Shown here piece by piece: positions 1 through 10,179 of a DNA stretch of 64,000 nucleotides. The translations under genes and the position numbers were made by a program. Source of the stretch: Giardia muris (Eukaryota; Fornicata; Diplomonadida; Hexamitidae); contig CM016928.1 in NCBI GenBank assembly GCA_006247105.1, forward strand, positions 1,178,001 through 1,242,000, given 5' to 3'. The stretch's first letter is position 1. The number at the start of each line of letters is the position of its first letter. The notes below the pieces were generated by a model, which searched no databases, was not told where the DNA came from, and saw only the letters and a list, made by a program, of their open reading frames with translations.

Positions 1-2
1 CT

Positions 3-947
3 TTGCCAAACACGATTGGTGTCCGCCTTATCTCAGTTGGAGCGGAGACACCTTTGGTTGCGCTTGTTGGCTGTTCGACAAAGGATTGGCGACGACAATC
101 GGTCGAAGGACAGGTCCCAACCGTTGGGAAGCTCAAGCATTCTGGACCTGCAGATGTCTTCGGTCCGAATGAAGTTTATCTGCTCAATGATGCGACTGGA
201 GAGGTTCTTGCACGGTTGATGTACGAGGGGGCCGTACGGAGCATCCAGCTCAGCGAATGGCACCTCTTCGTCATTACAGATACCTCTGTTCATTGCCATG
301 CACTCGAAAGCTTGACGCATCTCGTTTCCTTCCCCATCACTGGACACGTGCAGTGCCATGCGGTGTCCGGCGGAAGGTTCATTGTGGCCACCACCACGAA
401 CACGCCCGGAGAGCTATCGATTCGTACATGTCAGCTCGATCCTGATATGCCATTGGAGCCACCAGCCATCAAAGAGCGTTGTATCGTGGCACATCGGACA
501 CCCGTCTCATGCTTTGCCCTTTCTGCAGATGGCCTCCTGGTCGCAACGGTATCTGACCACGGGACCTTGATTCGTGTGTTTGATGTCGCATCAGGGGTTG
601 AGGTTGGCCTTTGTAGACGTGGCCATTCTGCTGCAACTGTGACGAGCCTTGGGTTCAATCAGGGGGCGAATCGTCTTCTTTGTCATTCAACCAATGGGAC
701 CGTTCATGTCTTTGACGTCGAAGGGTGTAAGAATGTACGTGTGCAGGGTGGTGAGGGTCGATCGAAGCTGCGGGAGTTGAGGTCTTTTGCTAAGTACCAC
801 CTTCCAGCTCCCGAGGCACGGCTACGAGCACATCTACTTGTACTTCCGACGGTCTTCTTCCTGATCCTCGAGAACGGGTGCATCCACGAGGTTGGATACT
901 CGTCGGCTGGAGATTGCACCGTGCGGTCCGTGACGACCCTGGGGTAA
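3..947 (+). CDS. PROPPIN / Atg18-WIPI-like WD40 protein (5' partial)
   Basis: Only the 3' part is in the window; the frame is open to the left edge and has no usable ATG there. About 314 residues form WD40-type beta repeats. Near residue 205 the sequence GLCRRGH, followed by a segment ending in GTVHVFDV, matches the PROPPIN signature in which an L/FRRG motif between blades 5 and 6 binds PI3P and PI(3,5)P2. Here the residue before RRG is Cys instead of Phe or Leu, but both arginines that contact lipid headgroups are kept. PROPPINs act in autophagy and endolysosomal membrane traffic; the role in this organism is inference. The next gene, 49 bp downstream on the same strand, is a phosphoinositide kinase. 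Confidence 0.7.
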   Translation: MPNTIGVRLISVGAETPLVALVGCSTKDWRRQSVEGQVPTVGKLKHSGPADVFGPNEVYLLNDATGEVLARLMYEGAVRSIQLSEWHLFVITDTSVHCHALESLTHLVSFPITGHVQCHAVSGGRFIVATTTNTPGELSIRTCQLDPDMPLEPPAIKERCIVAHRTPVSCFALSADGLLVATVSDHGTLIRVFDVASGVEVGLCRRGHSAATVTSLGFNQGANRLLCHSTNGTVHVFDVEGCKNVRVQGGEGRSKLRELRSFAKYHLPAPEARLRAHLLVLPTVFFLILENGCIHEVGYSSAGDCTVRSVTTLG

Positions 948-996
948 GATGAGTGCGTTGGGGAAGGAAGAGAGCCTTCCTTGTCACCGCAAATAA

Positions 997-3900
997 ATGA
1001 GCCTTCAATCTACTCCTCATTCCACTAAGTCATCCATCTTTGAGTGTATAGAGAAGACTGGGGTGTTTCTGACTCGAGTGCGGAGTCTAGAAAGGGCCAT
1101 AACGATCCCACGTCTCCTCTCGACAACCTTTCTGTCATGGCCCTCCTTTGATACGATTACTGTTACGGACTCGACCTTGACGGCAGATGTTACGCTCATC
1201 CTCAAACGCTTGGAGGAACAACGGATGACACGCGGAGGGCTCGTCAAGGCTCTGGAGGAGCACCTCTGTGGCCCCAAGGTGTATCAAACTCTTCCATTAC
1301 AGCTCTACTTATCCCTACTAGTCCTTCATATAGCTCGATCGTATACTAGAATCAGTACAATCCTGGCAGAATGGGTGCTTCGAAACATTCCAACGGCACC
1401 GGACGCATCTTCCTTAGAGGCCGCTGCCTTTCTTTCGGGAGTCTGCCTCGGTAGTACTAGACAGATTGAGGGCATGCTGGAGGCAATAGGGGCAGTACAA
1501 ACGAAGACCTTACCACCAGATCGTCTCTATATCGCATCTCTTGGCTACGCACACGCCCTCGCCTTCATCTTTGCACATCCAACACAGTGGCCCTCACCAG
1601 AACCTCTGTCAAGCACGGTGCAGTTCTCTTCTGAGAACGTCAAGGGAGGACGCTTACCCTTTTATCAGCTTCTCGATTTGGAAAGCGTCCTTCTAATCTG
1701 TAGGGGAGAGCTTGATATTCAAACCCGTTTGAGTGGACTCATCAATAGGGTGAAGGAGGCCATTGCATATACAGACTTCCGAGTCCACTCTCCAGGAGGC
1801 TCTACCTCCCATGTCTACCTTTGTTCATCCATCGTACGCATCTCTCGATACCTGGTGAGTTTCAAGACCGTGTGTGGTGGTCCTGTTAGTACTATGACGA
1901 GTAGGCTGTTAGGAACATTGCTCACGACCATCCTAACGGCCATTCAGGGAATCAGTGGCGCAGTCCTTACTCGGTCTTGCGTTCTTTCCTCATTATTGGA
2001 TCAATATCCGGCCTTACATCGTGGTTTCCTCAAACCCTATGCGTTTGCCCTATCTTGTCTTCTAGAAGCATTACGTCGTAATAGATGCGGCGATGACTTA
2101 GAAATGCCCGGATTGCAGAGAAATCTTGAGACGGCGTGGCGTATCTTCGTCTTACTTGGGGTTCCACAACCATGTCTCAAAGAACTCAAGAAGGGCTCGC
2201 TTTATTTGTATAAGGAAGGCCTATATAAACGATCTCCTCTCGAACTGTACACTGAGTGGGAAAGGGCAACCTCAACATCAACTCTCCTCGACTTTTTCTC
2301 CGGGCTTCTTTGGTGTTCCACATTACATTTTGTGGCACGTTTCACACACCCCTTGGTCCATAAGCTTGGTGTTACCTTGCCCATGGAGCTTCAGCTCTCC
2401 CAAAAGAGCCTTTCCTCTTTACGAAGGCAATTCTCTCTTTTCCTTGCATCAGGAACAGATGTTGCTGGAAAGGATTGGAGCTTCGTTGCACAGATCCCCG
2501 AGGGCCTCATCTGTAATTGTTTTGCCTTTGTTTTCACAGAACTCTGCGCATCTCTTGGACTCAGTTCATTAGAGAGCAAGGAATTGAAGGCGTCCATTAT
2601 CCATCGTCTTCTTTGGAGTAATCCGTATGGTTCTATCAGTCGAGAGGCTTTCGAAGGCGTGTTGGCGTTTGATAAGCCAGCAATCATACCTATTGACTCT
2701 TTTACTGCTACAACCTTACCCTCTTCAAGCCGCTCATCCCCAGAGCGTGTTCCCGTTTATCTTGCAACCGCCGGTACCACATTGGAAGGCGTCACCGTCG
2801 CCGTTAGCCCCGTTCCAGATGCCTCTCTTTCCGATGGGACTGGTGATGGAATTCTTCGCTCCATATTTCCTCACCTCTTTGCTGCATCCTTCGAGACGGT
2901 CTATAGACTCTTTCTAGTTGCCCATAGACCCTCGGAGCTGATCAACGCCGCCGAGGCCGTTGCCCTATGGGATCTGTCAATAGAACAACTACCTCCAATG
3001 TCTCTTGCAGATGACCTTGTCCGACTACTGGAAAATGAGGTTCTGAAGCTGTTGGAGGTCGCCGGATGTGTCCTGGACCCGGTCACGGTCAATATGGCAC
3101 TCCATTATGCCGTTCTCATAGTTCATAGGACCCCAGACCTTACTCTTAGTCCCACCATCTTCCGAGCTTTTGTTAGCGTCGGAGGCGCTTTACAACGCCG
3201 TTTTGATCATGTTTTTCGCCCGGTCCTCGAGTATTTTGCGTGTACGATGGCGTTCCCAGCCATCTTCAGTCGTCTATGCGCCAGCGCTTATCTTGCTGCC
3301 CCTAACAATCCTCTAGAAGGCCACCTCTTCCTCGTTAGTCTAGCTGAAAGTCAAGACCTAAGGACTCATTGCATACGCTATCAAGAGGGTACTCCACAAG
3401 CCCCACAGAAGTTTGCCAGAGAGTTGCGCCACGCAATCCTGGAGGGCTTAAACCTAGCCACCTCCCGAGCGGAACCGTCTAAGACCGACTCTGCACTTTC
3501 ACAGCTGCAGAAGGGGTTATCGTTGCAGCGAAGAAGAGTCTACGCCTCCCACAGTGTAATGGATGTGAAGGAATACATCACAATCGTCGTTGGAGTCCTA
3601 CTGAACCTGCATTCCGCCTCTGTTGCGGATACAAAGGTCTTATTGCCGTTGAAGCTTCCAAGCCTCCCCAGGGTTTTACCGCCCCTTGCAGATCTCGTGC
3701 GAGAGCTCGTCCTCTTTCTCCAGGACGTCCGTTTCGATAGCTTCGCGAATGGCTTTGGACTCTTCATCTCGCTACATCTTGGGATGGAGCTCAAGACATT
3801 AGTACAACGACTCCTAAGCAGCGAGGCATCCCCTCATATCTCTGAGCGTGCTGATAACTGTTCCATTGAAACGAGCATTGAGTACATAAAACAACCCACG

Positions 3901-6900
3901 GAACAGGACGTGAAGCCCGACCTCCTGGGATGCGATCATCAGTTTCACCTCGTGCATGGCCTCTTAGACATGATGGAGTACGACGCACTCATCTCCAGCG
4001 CATTCAACTGTACCTTTAGCCTGACCCTCTTCCTGCAACCGCTATATCGTCGTCCTATCAGTACTCGGAACCATAAGGTTTCTCAGGGCCAAGAGGCCCG
4101 AGACTTCTGTGGGTACTCCCTCTATACGTCTCTCCGCGCGATCCGCATGATGCTCGCCGACAACAGCGTGTACATGCATCGTTTGGCCGCCGCAAACATT
4201 CGCGAACAGTTCCACGTCTTCCTGGCCCACACCGACCCTCATGCCCTTCATGAAATACTTTCCAGCTTCAGCTTTCTGAATAAGGAGGGTCCCTCTCAGC
4301 AACAAGGCGACGACGTGTCCCTCCAACTCTTTCGCATGCGTTATTTCTTTGGCAAGGCGGTTGCGGCTGCACGCCTGACAAACCTGATTCTTGGGATTCG
4401 TGCGGTTGAGCATAGCCTCCCGTACTATGAGGAGCCATACCTCGCACGTTGTTACCGTGAGCTGCAACGGATCTCTATGTCATTCTCCGACTCCGCAGGG
4501 GTGGGGGCCGGTCCTTCTATGGAACAGGAGCTTGCATATTATGGGCAATACATGACGCCACTTCTGAGGCTAGTCTCTTCATCGCCAGACCCCACGTATG
4601 CATCATCCCATGCTAGAGGCATTCCGCTGCACTCCATACGGTTCTGTATCGTCCGAGTGCTCAGCTTCTTCTGTAACACCTTTGGGCTGACGATACAGGC
4701 GGGAATTAAGTACATTCAGAACGTCATCCCCTTGTTCGACGTGGCCAAGCTGTCACTCGGCTGGGCACTCGAGCTTCTTACCGCCTACCTCTACCCCCTC
4801 AACGATTTGGAAGGAGACCAACGAGTCCTCTACACTGAGCGGTCAAAAGGAACCAACGATGCAGATTCAGAGGTCCATGCCTTCCCCTTTTCAGATTCAT
4901 CCCTCCAGATGGTCGAGGAGGTAATGGACCCTATGGTCAGGCCCAGGAAGGACGCCTTTCGTGCAACCGAATACGACCTGAGTCTTTTCGACCAACTTCG
5001 AGATAATTACCTTAGCGAGAGCGCATGGTTAAGCACTAGAGTACATATCAACGAAGTCAACCCCTATTACCTTCTGAAGGGCCCGGAAGTCGCGCCCCCG
5101 CCCACTGGGGAGTGTAAGGGGCGGTTCTTCTTTGCACAGAACAGCTTGTTATATCCGGGTGCCATTCCAACAGTGCGTGCCATGTTTGAGGAGTTCAGCT
5201 CGATCTACGCCCTCCTGGATTGGCTAGTCCACCTTCAACTCATAGATCCAAATGTATTGCATACTCTTGTCGCGATCACTCGACACGACCCCGCACGACA
5301 GCTTGAGACTGCGTTATTGGGGGCAAAGGATGGGGTCTCCCCATTCCCCACCCAGGCATTAGAGTATCTCCCCGAAGCGCTCGCTTGTAATACCATCGTA
5401 CGGAAGTTCTCAGTTCCAGGGCCCGCGTATGCATGCAGTCTCCTCTGTAGCACAGCGCCCCTCGCCTTACGCGAGCATGCGGAGCTCCGCTTCTACTATC
5501 TTTCCTTTAGCGGGCGTGACAAAGTGACGATGGCATATCTGATGTGCATCGCCAATGCGCTCAACCAGGACTTTATCATTGGAGACCTGCTGTTGTCCCT
5601 CGGCCTCGCTTCACACTCGTTTGGGCTCTTCGCCCTTCTACACCTGGGTTATCTGTACAATGAGAGCCTCGATGAAGCCGTTGCATCGAAACTCTTTTCG
5701 TATTGTACGGGGTTACCAACTTCGAGGTCTGCCAATCAAACTCTTGAGCGTGCGATCTACACCCTACTCGATGTCGAAGAGGGGGTTGTCACTACCAAGG
5801 AACCTTCATCCTTATCGGCTAGTGATCATCGTCTAGTCGAGTCCGGTCTAACCCGTAGTCATGTTGCCGAGCGTTTGAGCGAGCTGGTGCGAGGTGGTGC
5901 GCGTGGGAAGAGGGGTCTGAAGGAGTTACAATGCGAAGAGACGATAGCTTTTCGTGCGTACGTGGTGTCCATGCTGATCCTTTACAAGTCTCCAGTCTGG
6001 GACACTCGCTTTTATCTCAGCAACATAAGCTTCTACAATAGTATGACAGCAATCTCGGGAGAACTTGTACATGTCGCCCGGGATGAACGAGACATGGCAC
6101 TTGCCGAGAAGCTACGACGACTCAGTTCATCTATTACTGAGGAGCGGAATATCGTTCTTCTTAGTGACCCTTCACGTAAGGTCACTTCTGTCAAGGTACA
6201 GATGGGAAAGTGTCTCAAGTCACATGCCAAAGTGCCATTCCTTGTCTTCTTCGAAACTACACCCTTCACGTCCGTCACGGGGATAAGGGAACGGAAGGTC
6301 CAAGGAGGGATCTTCAAAGCGGGAGATGACGTTTCACAGGATCATCTCATCATCATTATGATCTCTCTCTTTCAACGTCTCCTTCAACCCCTACGCTTAT
6401 GGCTCTCCCCATACATTGCGATGCCGATTGGGAAGAACAACGGCTTCATCGAGCTCTTACGGGATGCCGCGAGCCTTGATCAGATTGGGGCGACCACCAA
6501 TACGTTTCTCATTGGATATATCGTTAACCGTGCGTACGAGGGCTTTTGTAGTCCCACAAGCGGGCCGGCATATCATCCACCAACCGAAGGGAAGATCCGC
6601 CTTGTGGACGCGAAGAGACGCTTTCTTTTATCGAATGCCGCATACTCACTTCTTAGTTACGTTCTTGGCTTCAAGGACCGTCACAATGGGAACATTATGA
6701 TGAATGCCTATTGTAACATCATCCATATCGACTTCGGCTTCGTGTTGGAACTGGCACCAGGAGGGCCTCTTAATACTGAGCGTGCGCCTTTCAAGTTGAC
6801 TGACGCATACGAGAAGTTGCTTGGGGGTGAGGGCTCGGCATCCTACACGCTGTTCAGAGCCCTCTTCAGTCGAGGACTCCTATTGACTCGTCTTTATGGG

Positions 6901-7116
6901 CATGAGTTCGCGTATCTTATAGAGGCAATGCAAACATCACAGCTCCCGGCCATTCGTGGTCCGGAAACCATTCTCAGATTACGGCAACGGATGCTCTTGG
7001 ATAGGACGCCGGAGGAGGTGATCCAGACCGCATTGAAGCTCATAGACCAGAGCCTTAGGAGGGGCTACAAGGCTTACGATAGGTTCCAGGCGTACCAGAA
7101 CAAGATTACGTACTAG
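997..7116 (+). CDS. phosphatidylinositol 4-kinase, type III alpha-like
   Basis: A 2039-residue protein, close to the usual length of PI4K III-alpha (Stt4/PI4KA). The first ~1700 residues look like helical repeats without a recognisable small domain. The last ~300 residues are a PI3/4-kinase catalytic domain: a P-loop-like segment near residue 1735 (KVPFLVFFETT), FKAGDDVSQD, catalytic loop GFKDRHNGNIMM near 1890, and metal-binding HIDFGF near 1910 followed by a PGG...KLTD stretch typical of the PI4K branch rather than Vps34 or TOR. It should phosphorylate phosphatidylinositol at the 4 position on Golgi or plasma membrane. The ATG at 997 follows an A-rich run (aaataa), as at other starts here. 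All catalytic residues appear intact. Confidence 0.85.
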   Translation: MSLQSTPHSTKSSIFECIEKTGVFLTRVRSLERAITIPRLLSTTFLSWPSFDTITVTDSTLTADVTLILKRLEEQRMTRGGLVKALEEHLCGPKVYQTLPLQLYLSLLVLHIARSYTRISTILAEWVLRNIPTAPDASSLEAAAFLSGVCLGSTRQIEGMLEAIGAVQTKTLPPDRLYIASLGYAHALAFIFAHPTQWPSPEPLSSTVQFSSENVKGGRLPFYQLLDLESVLLICRGELDIQTRLSGLINRVKEAIAYTDFRVHSPGGSTSHVYLCSSIVRISRYLVSFKTVCGGPVSTMTSRLLGTLLTTILTAIQGISGAVLTRSCVLSSLLDQYPALHRGFLKPYAFALSCLLEALRRNRCGDDLEMPGLQRNLETAWRIFVLLGVPQPCLKELKKGSLYLYKEGLYKRSPLELYTEWERATSTSTLLDFFSGLLWCSTLHFVARFTHPLVHKLGVTLPMELQLSQKSLSSLRRQFSLFLASGTDVAGKDWSFVAQIPEGLICNCFAFVFTELCASLGLSSLESKELKASIIHRLLWSNPYGSISREAFEGVLAFDKPAIIPIDSFTATTLPSSSRSSPERVPVYLATAGTTLEGVTVAVSPVPDASLSDGTGDGILRSIFPHLFAASFETVYRLFLVAHRPSELINAAEAVALWDLSIEQLPPMSLADDLVRLLENEVLKLLEVAGCVLDPVTVNMALHYAVLIVHRTPDLTLSPTIFRAFVSVGGALQRRFDHVFRPVLEYFACTMAFPAIFSRLCASAYLAAPNNPLEGHLFLVSLAESQDLRTHCIRYQEGTPQAPQKFARELRHAILEGLNLATSRAEPSKTDSALSQLQKGLSLQRRRVYASHSVMDVKEYITIVVGVLLNLHSASVADTKVLLPLKLPSLPRVLPPLADLVRELVLFLQDVRFDSFANGFGLFISLHLGMELKTLVQRLLSSEASPHISERADNCSIETSIEYIKQPTEQDVKPDLLGCDHQFHLVHGLLDMMEYDALISSAFNCTFSLTLFLQPLYRRPISTRNHKVSQGQEARDFCGYSLYTSLRAIRMMLADNSVYMHRLAAANIREQFHVFLAHTDPHALHEILSSFSFLNKEGPSQQQGDDVSLQLFRMRYFFGKAVAAARLTNLILGIRAVEHSLPYYEEPYLARCYRELQRISMSFSDSAGVGAGPSMEQELAYYGQYMTPLLRLVSSSPDPTYASSHARGIPLHSIRFCIVRVLSFFCNTFGLTIQAGIKYIQNVIPLFDVAKLSLGWALELLTAYLYPLNDLEGDQRVLYTERSKGTNDADSEVHAFPFSDSSLQMVEEVMDPMVRPRKDAFRATEYDLSLFDQLRDNYLSESAWLSTRVHINEVNPYYLLKGPEVAPPPTGECKGRFFFAQNSLLYPGAIPTVRAMFEEFSSIYALLDWLVHLQLIDPNVLHTLVAITRHDPARQLETALLGAKDGVSPFPTQALEYLPEALACNTIVRKFSVPGPAYACSLLCSTAPLALREHAELRFYYLSFSGRDKVTMAYLMCIANALNQDFIIGDLLLSLGLASHSFGLFALLHLGYLYNESLDEAVASKLFSYCTGLPTSRSANQTLERAIYTLLDVEEGVVTTKEPSSLSASDHRLVESGLTRSHVAERLSELVRGGARGKRGLKELQCEETIAFRAYVVSMLILYKSPVWDTRFYLSNISFYNSMTAISGELVHVARDERDMALAEKLRRLSSSITEERNIVLLSDPSRKVTSVKVQMGKCLKSHAKVPFLVFFETTPFTSVTGIRERKVQGGIFKAGDDVSQDHLIIIMISLFQRLLQPLRLWLSPYIAMPIGKNNGFIELLRDAASLDQIGATTNTFLIGYIVNRAYEGFCSPTSGPAYHPPTEGKIRLVDAKRRFLLSNAAYSLLSYVLGFKDRHNGNIMMNAYCNIIHIDFGFVLELAPGGPLNTERAPFKLTDAYEKLLGGEGSASYTLFRALFSRGLLLTRLYGHEFAYLIEAMQTSQLPAIRGPETILRLRQRMLLDRTPEEVIQTALKLIDQSLRRGYKAYDRFQAYQNKITY

Positions 7117-7230
7117 GGATGGCCACCTACTATCTCTCCTGCTCATTGGTTGGGCAGTCTACGGGTCCTGCTCTTCCTTCTTCTGCTCTTATCGGACCAG
7201 TACAAAAAGAGTTCAATTTGTGTGAATTGA

Positions 7231-7551
7231 ATGCCGTTGACATTCTTGAGGACCTGGGGAGAAGTTTGCGACCACTACAACAACGAGGCTGAGAAAACCT
7301 TCGCGGCAATCATGACCATCATTGATGAGTTCTGCACCACCATGGAAGGGAACGATTCAGATGCGTCCTTGGACTTCTCGGACTTCACCAAGTATGGGGC
7401 CGTACAAAGCGGATGTCAATACCTGGTCATCGCCAACTTCGGACTGAACGTCGTCCAGTTCTTGCCCTTTGAAGGGACGGTCGACCCTCAAAGCTGGGCC
7501 GATTTCATCAAGCTGACTGAATCTGACGAGTTCCGTTCTTTATTCGTGTGA
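7231..7551 (+). CDS. small hypothetical protein (106 aa)
   Basis: A 106-residue acidic protein with no recognised domain. The ATG at 7231 follows an A/T-rich stretch (tgtgaattga), which supports it as a real start. The N-terminal half is predicted helical; the C-terminal half has alternating hydrophobic residues. The last 12 bp overlap the 3' end of the BRX1 gene on the opposite strand. I cannot assign a function; it could be a subunit-type protein specific to diplomonads. Confidence 0.55.
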   Translation: MPLTFLRTWGEVCDHYNNEAEKTFAAIMTIIDEFCTTMEGNDSDASLDFSDFTKYGAVQSGCQYLVIANFGLNVVQFLPFEGTVDPQSWADFIKLTESDEFRSLFV

Positions 7552-8457
7552 CTTGGTGAAATGGCGCATGATAGACCCACCAGGATTGCCAGAAGTCTCA
7601 ATAGGCCCGAATGCATCCTCGAACCCCTGACGAGTCAGGCATAGATCGATCGGGTCGATTGGCCTCGTTACGTCCCGGTTCCTCATCCTTTCAACCGCCT
7701 TCATACGACTGATCTTCTTCTGTTGCTCTTGTTCCCGTAGAATCTTCATACGTTGTCCTGGACTAACGAAGTTCGGGTTAGTCCACAAGACATCTCCCGC
7801 CATGACTGCCGAAAGGATCATGAAGGGGATGAGCGTGAAGCTTGGTCCGGTCTCCTCCAAGGACTCGGGGTCACACCCTTTGACATTATCGTTCGCCGTA
7901 ATGGAATAGACACGAACATCAATGGAAATCCCATCCTCTCTAACCCTGAAGGCTATCACGTGGTCGACGAAGGGTGCACTCTTATGATGAAGGTATGGGG
8001 TGCTGAATACCCGTTTGAAAAGCTCCTTACATATCCTCAGCTCAATTTTCTCGTTGAAGTCATGGGAAAAGGATAAGACTGGCCGTGTAAATCGTCGGAA
8101 GTTCCCGCGGAAGCGTAGGGCATCACTGGGGTGAAGGTTAGTCACTTGAAGCTTGACAGTCGGCCCATGAGGGTATGAGGTGAGCCACCATGTCAAATCC
8201 TTTCGGTGACGCACTTCCCAGAAGATGGCATGGTCACATGTCCGCAACCGGATGAGTTCAGCGAGAGTCGATATCGGTAAACGGTTCTCGAAGCGCGGGT
8301 CCTTCTTGTGGTGCGGAATTAGTCTTTCCATATCGCTCTTCAACCGCCCGTACGCCGTTGTCGTCCCCTTGCACTTAATCATCAGGACCTTGTGTGCGGG
8401 GTACGCGTGCCCGCTATGCTCGTCCACCCGCGTCGGAGGTAGCACGGGAGAGGCCAT
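7540..8457 (-). CDS. BRX1: ribosome biogenesis protein BRX1 (Brix domain)
   Basis: A 305-residue protein starting MASPVLPP; the frame extends upstream only through a TTG, so the ATG at 8457 is chosen. It shows the Brix-domain pattern of BRX1: an early RLIPHHKKDPRF-type segment, a CDHAIFWEVRHRKDLTWWL segment, HGPTVKLQVTNLH, then LRFRGNFRRFTRPVLSFSHDF and a GPSFTLIPFMIL strand near the end. BRX1 acts in the nucleolus in early 60S subunit assembly, with Ebp2 in yeast. It is divergent with the CCT-alpha gene across 39 bp and overlaps the preceding small gene by 12 bp at its 3' end. Length agrees with the family (about 290-350 aa). Confidence 0.85.
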   Translation of the reverse strand: MASPVLPPTRVDEHSGHAYPAHKVLMIKCKGTTTAYGRLKSDMERLIPHHKKDPRFENRLPISTLAELIRLRTCDHAIFWEVRHRKDLTWWLTSYPHGPTVKLQVTNLHPSDALRFRGNFRRFTRPVLSFSHDFNEKIELRICKELFKRVFSTPYLHHKSAPFVDHVIAFRVREDGISIDVRVYSITANDNVKGCDPESLEETGPSFTLIPFMILSAVMAGDVLWTNPNFVSPGQRMKILREQEQQKKISRMKAVERMRNRDVTRPIDPIDLCLTRQGFEDAFGPIETSGNPGGSIMRHFTKSHE

Positions 8458-8496
8458 TTCAAAGCTATTTCCTTTCCATAGCAAAATTGAGTATCA
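8458..8496. promoter_or_regulatory. 39-bp divergent promoter region (BRX1 / CCT-alpha)
   Basis: The whole space between two divergent start codons is 39 bp, containing A/T-rich blocks (caaaattgagtatca next to the CCT start). Any promoter elements for both genes must lie here or inside the coding regions. This fits the short A/T-rich initiators known for Giardia; bidirectional activity is inferred. Confidence 0.4.
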
Positions 8497-10149
8497 ATGC
8501 TCAGCCAGACGATCTTCCTCCCTGGAGAGTACAAGACGGGCGCGGAGGTCCGCGGGGATAACATCGCAGCCGCCAAGACGCTCGCGGGGATCGTCCGCAC
8601 GACCCTTGGGCCGACCGGGCTCGACAAGATGCTTATCGACCGTGTTGGGGAGGTGACCGTGACGAACGATGGGGCGACCATCCTGCAGAAGCTCGACGTC
8701 GAGCACCCCGCGGCGAAGATCCTCGTCGAGCTTTCCACCCTTCAGGACCGAGAGGTTGGAGATGGGACGACAAGCGTCGTCATTTATGCTGCTGAGCTCT
8801 TGAAGCTTGCGGAGGACCTAACGCTTCAGAAGGTACACCCGACAAAGATCATTGACGGCTATCAACTGGCTCTACGTAAGGCCTTGAATTACATTGAGAA
8901 ACGTCTTCGTATTGAGAGTTCTACCTTAACACGAGATGAGTTGATCCGTGTTGCTCAGACGTCCATGTCCTCGAAGATCATTGGCTTGATGCCGGACCAT
9001 TTCGCCGGGATGGTCGTCGACGCCGTGACGGCTGTGAAGCATACCTTGGACAATGAAGATGTCAAATACCCTGTGAAGGCCATTGGGATCCTCAAGGCGC
9101 ATGGGGGTTCTCTTCGAGATTCCGAACTAATCCATGGGTTCGCGCTCAGCATGTCGAGGGCTTCTCTACAGATGCCCGCGTCCATCACGGATGCACGTAT
9201 CGCCCTCATCGACTTCAATTTGCAACAGCAACGCTTGGCGGTCGGGACCCAGGTCCTCATCAAAGACGTCTCCCAGATGGAAGGGGTCCGCCAGATGGAG
9301 AGCGATATCGCGAAGACGCGCATCGACCTCCTCCTTGCCGCTGGGGTCAACGTCATCCTGAGTGCTGGGAGCATCGACGAGATGGCCCAGAAGTACCTCG
9401 TTGAGGCGGGAATCTTTGGGGCTCGGCGGATCCCTCTCGATGACCTGAAGCGCATTGCAAAGGTCGTTGGCGGTGAGATCATTTCCTCTCTTGCAGACCT
9501 TGAAGGAGGTGAGACCCTTCCACAGGATGCCATTGGTCATGCCGAAGTCGTGGTCGAGGAACGTTTGGCCGATGATAGCGTCATCTTTATCAAGGGTGGA
9601 CGTGGACGACGCACCGGCTCCATAGTCCTTCGTGGTCCAACCCTTCATATGCTTGACGAAGTTGGCCGCTCGGTTCATGATGCCCTTTGCGCAGTCTCGA
9701 AGGCTCTCGAGTGTGGAAGTGTTGTAGCTGGTGGGGGTAGTGTTGAGACGGCTTTATCGACATACCTCGAAGAACTTTCCCGAACGATCCAAGGGAAGGA
9801 ACAGCTCGCCGTTGCGGCTTTTGGACGAGCCCTCCTTGCGATTCCACGACAGCTCGCCGTTAATGCAGCTCTCGATGCGACAGAACTTGTCGCTAAGCTT
9901 CGCTCAGCTCATGCTCGTGCCCAGCTGAAGGAGACCCCTCAGGATGAGAAGGATGACCTTCGCCATTACGGACTCGACCTCCAAGGTGGTGGCGTCCGGA
10001 ACAATGCTCGAGCAGGCGTCCTCGAGCCGACCACGAACAAGGTCCGTAGTCTTTCCTTCGCCGTCGAGGCCGCGGTCACGATCCTCCGGATCGATGACAG
10101 CATCCGTCTGAGCCCGGAGAAGCCTCCCGAGTACGACGGACCAGCGTAG
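8497..10149 (+). CDS. CCT1: CCT/TRiC chaperonin subunit alpha (TCP-1 alpha)
   Basis: A full-length 550-residue group II chaperonin subunit. Nucleotide-site motifs are intact: LGPTGLDKM near residue 40, VTNDGATIL near 55, EVGDGTTSVV near 86-95, and a C-terminal GGGSVETALS segment near 412. Subunit-specific features point to alpha: HPTKIIDGYQLALR, TSMSSKIIG, and an ending with AAVTILRIDDSIRL close to the alpha-subunit consensus. CCT folds actin and tubulin in the cytosol; tubulin demand should be high in an organism with eight flagella and a disc. The frame uses GC-rich codons, consistent with a highly expressed gene. The next gene starts 30 bp downstream. Confidence 0.93.
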   Translation: MLSQTIFLPGEYKTGAEVRGDNIAAAKTLAGIVRTTLGPTGLDKMLIDRVGEVTVTNDGATILQKLDVEHPAAKILVELSTLQDREVGDGTTSVVIYAAELLKLAEDLTLQKVHPTKIIDGYQLALRKALNYIEKRLRIESSTLTRDELIRVAQTSMSSKIIGLMPDHFAGMVVDAVTAVKHTLDNEDVKYPVKAIGILKAHGGSLRDSELIHGFALSMSRASLQMPASITDARIALIDFNLQQQRLAVGTQVLIKDVSQMEGVRQMESDIAKTRIDLLLAAGVNVILSAGSIDEMAQKYLVEAGIFGARRIPLDDLKRIAKVVGGEIISSLADLEGGETLPQDAIGHAEVVVEERLADDSVIFIKGGRGRRTGSIVLRGPTLHMLDEVGRSVHDALCAVSKALECGSVVAGGGSVETALSTYLEELSRTIQGKEQLAVAAFGRALLAIPRQLAVNAALDATELVAKLRSAHARAQLKETPQDEKDDLRHYGLDLQGGGVRNNARAGVLEPTTNKVRSLSFAVEAAVTILRIDDSIRLSPEKPPEYDGPA

Positions 10150-10179
10150 TCAGTAAAGGGGATCAAAAGTCAAAAACCG

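Noticed and set aside
8955..9533. 192-codon frame antisense to CCT-alpha
   Set aside because: Opposite strand of a highly conserved gene with biased codons; such antisense frames arise from codon bias.
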